Shown: positions 63,993-64,000 of the stretch, piece by piece
How the letters are laid out: each line of letters starts with the position of its first letter
Numbering within the stretch: position 1 is the stretch's first letter
NCBI GenBank assembly: GCA_029008095.1
Contig: JAQXJB010000052.1
Span: 186,001 to 250,000 of the forward strand
Direction: 5' to 3'
Length of the DNA stretch: 64,000 nucleotides
Source of the DNA: Clostridiales bacterium
GTDB lineage: Bacteria > Bacillota > Clostridia > Oscillospirales > Oscillospiraceae
The notes under the pieces: generated by a model
Told to the model about the DNA's origin: nothing
The model's database searches: none
The model's input: the letters and a program-made list of their open reading frames with translations, nothing else
Position numbers and translations under genes: made by a program

Positions 63993-64000
63993 ATTCACAC

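Overview
The window is a stretch of low-to-mid GC Firmicutes chromosome, most likely from a gut member of class Clostridia (Oscillospiraceae-like). The evidence is strong AGGAGG ribosome sites, sigma-A type promoters, the RemA/YicC/Gmk/RpoZ/PriA/Def/Fmt/RsmB/RlmN/PrpC/PrkC/RsgA gene order, CdaA/CdaR cyclic-di-AMP genes, a V-type (ATP synthase-like) ATPase, a TrpR-like YerC repressor and a formate-THF ligase. The species cannot be fixed from sequence alone. There is no phage, CRISPR array, transposase or rRNA operon; most of the window is core genome.

Layout. 0-11.4 kb (minus strand): start of fhs, lysC, then a run prfA - sua5 - coaE - ectB-like aminotransferase - M18 aminopeptidase, an ABC-F ATPase, and tsaE - tsaB - upp. 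Back-to-back promoters at 11.44-11.50 kb separate these from plus-strand rodA. 12.9-19.1 kb: calcium-type P-ATPase, HdeD-like membrane protein, and an overlapping CPA1 antiporter/TrkA pair. 19.16-19.6 kb: a five-tRNA operon (Val, Asp, Phe, Gly, Gly) with its own promoter and terminator. 19.7-20.8 kb: methyltransferase and YerC. 21-23.7 kb (plus): cell-surface genes (SGNH lipoprotein, DUF4358 lipoprotein, SLH protein).

23.7-41.0 kb (minus): one colinear array of 19 genes that starts with cdaA-cdaR (c-di-AMP synthesis), passes through three successive small-to-medium genes rich in clustered cysteines (RseC-like, DUF5685-like, J-domain/TPR), then remA, gmk, rpoZ, priA, def, fmt, rsmB, rlmN, and ends with the PASTA kinase/phosphatase pair and rsgA. 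41.3 kb: a small internally duplicated protein. 41.6-46.7 kb: branched-chain amino acid transporter livJHMGF behind a consensus promoter. 46.9-55.8 kb: complete nine-gene V-type ATPase operon (H I K E C F A B D) whose K subunit carries the sodium-site residues. 56-57.8 kb (plus): an acyltransferase-like protein lacking the catalytic histidine, tRNA-Gly(CCC), and a PAP2 phosphatase that seems to start at ACG. 57.8-64 kb (minus): CarD-like regulator, a divergent type IIA topoisomerase pair, and a transglutaminase-like lipoprotein with Cys-to-Ser at the active site.

The most unusual observation is a pair of related intergenic elements (30.2 and 51.2 kb) inserted in the same orientation inside two housekeeping operons; each ends in the same ATGGAGGATT block that serves as the Shine-Dalgarno of the next gene. 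The best candidate for an undescribed protein system is the cysteine-rich trio downstream of cdaA-cdaR.
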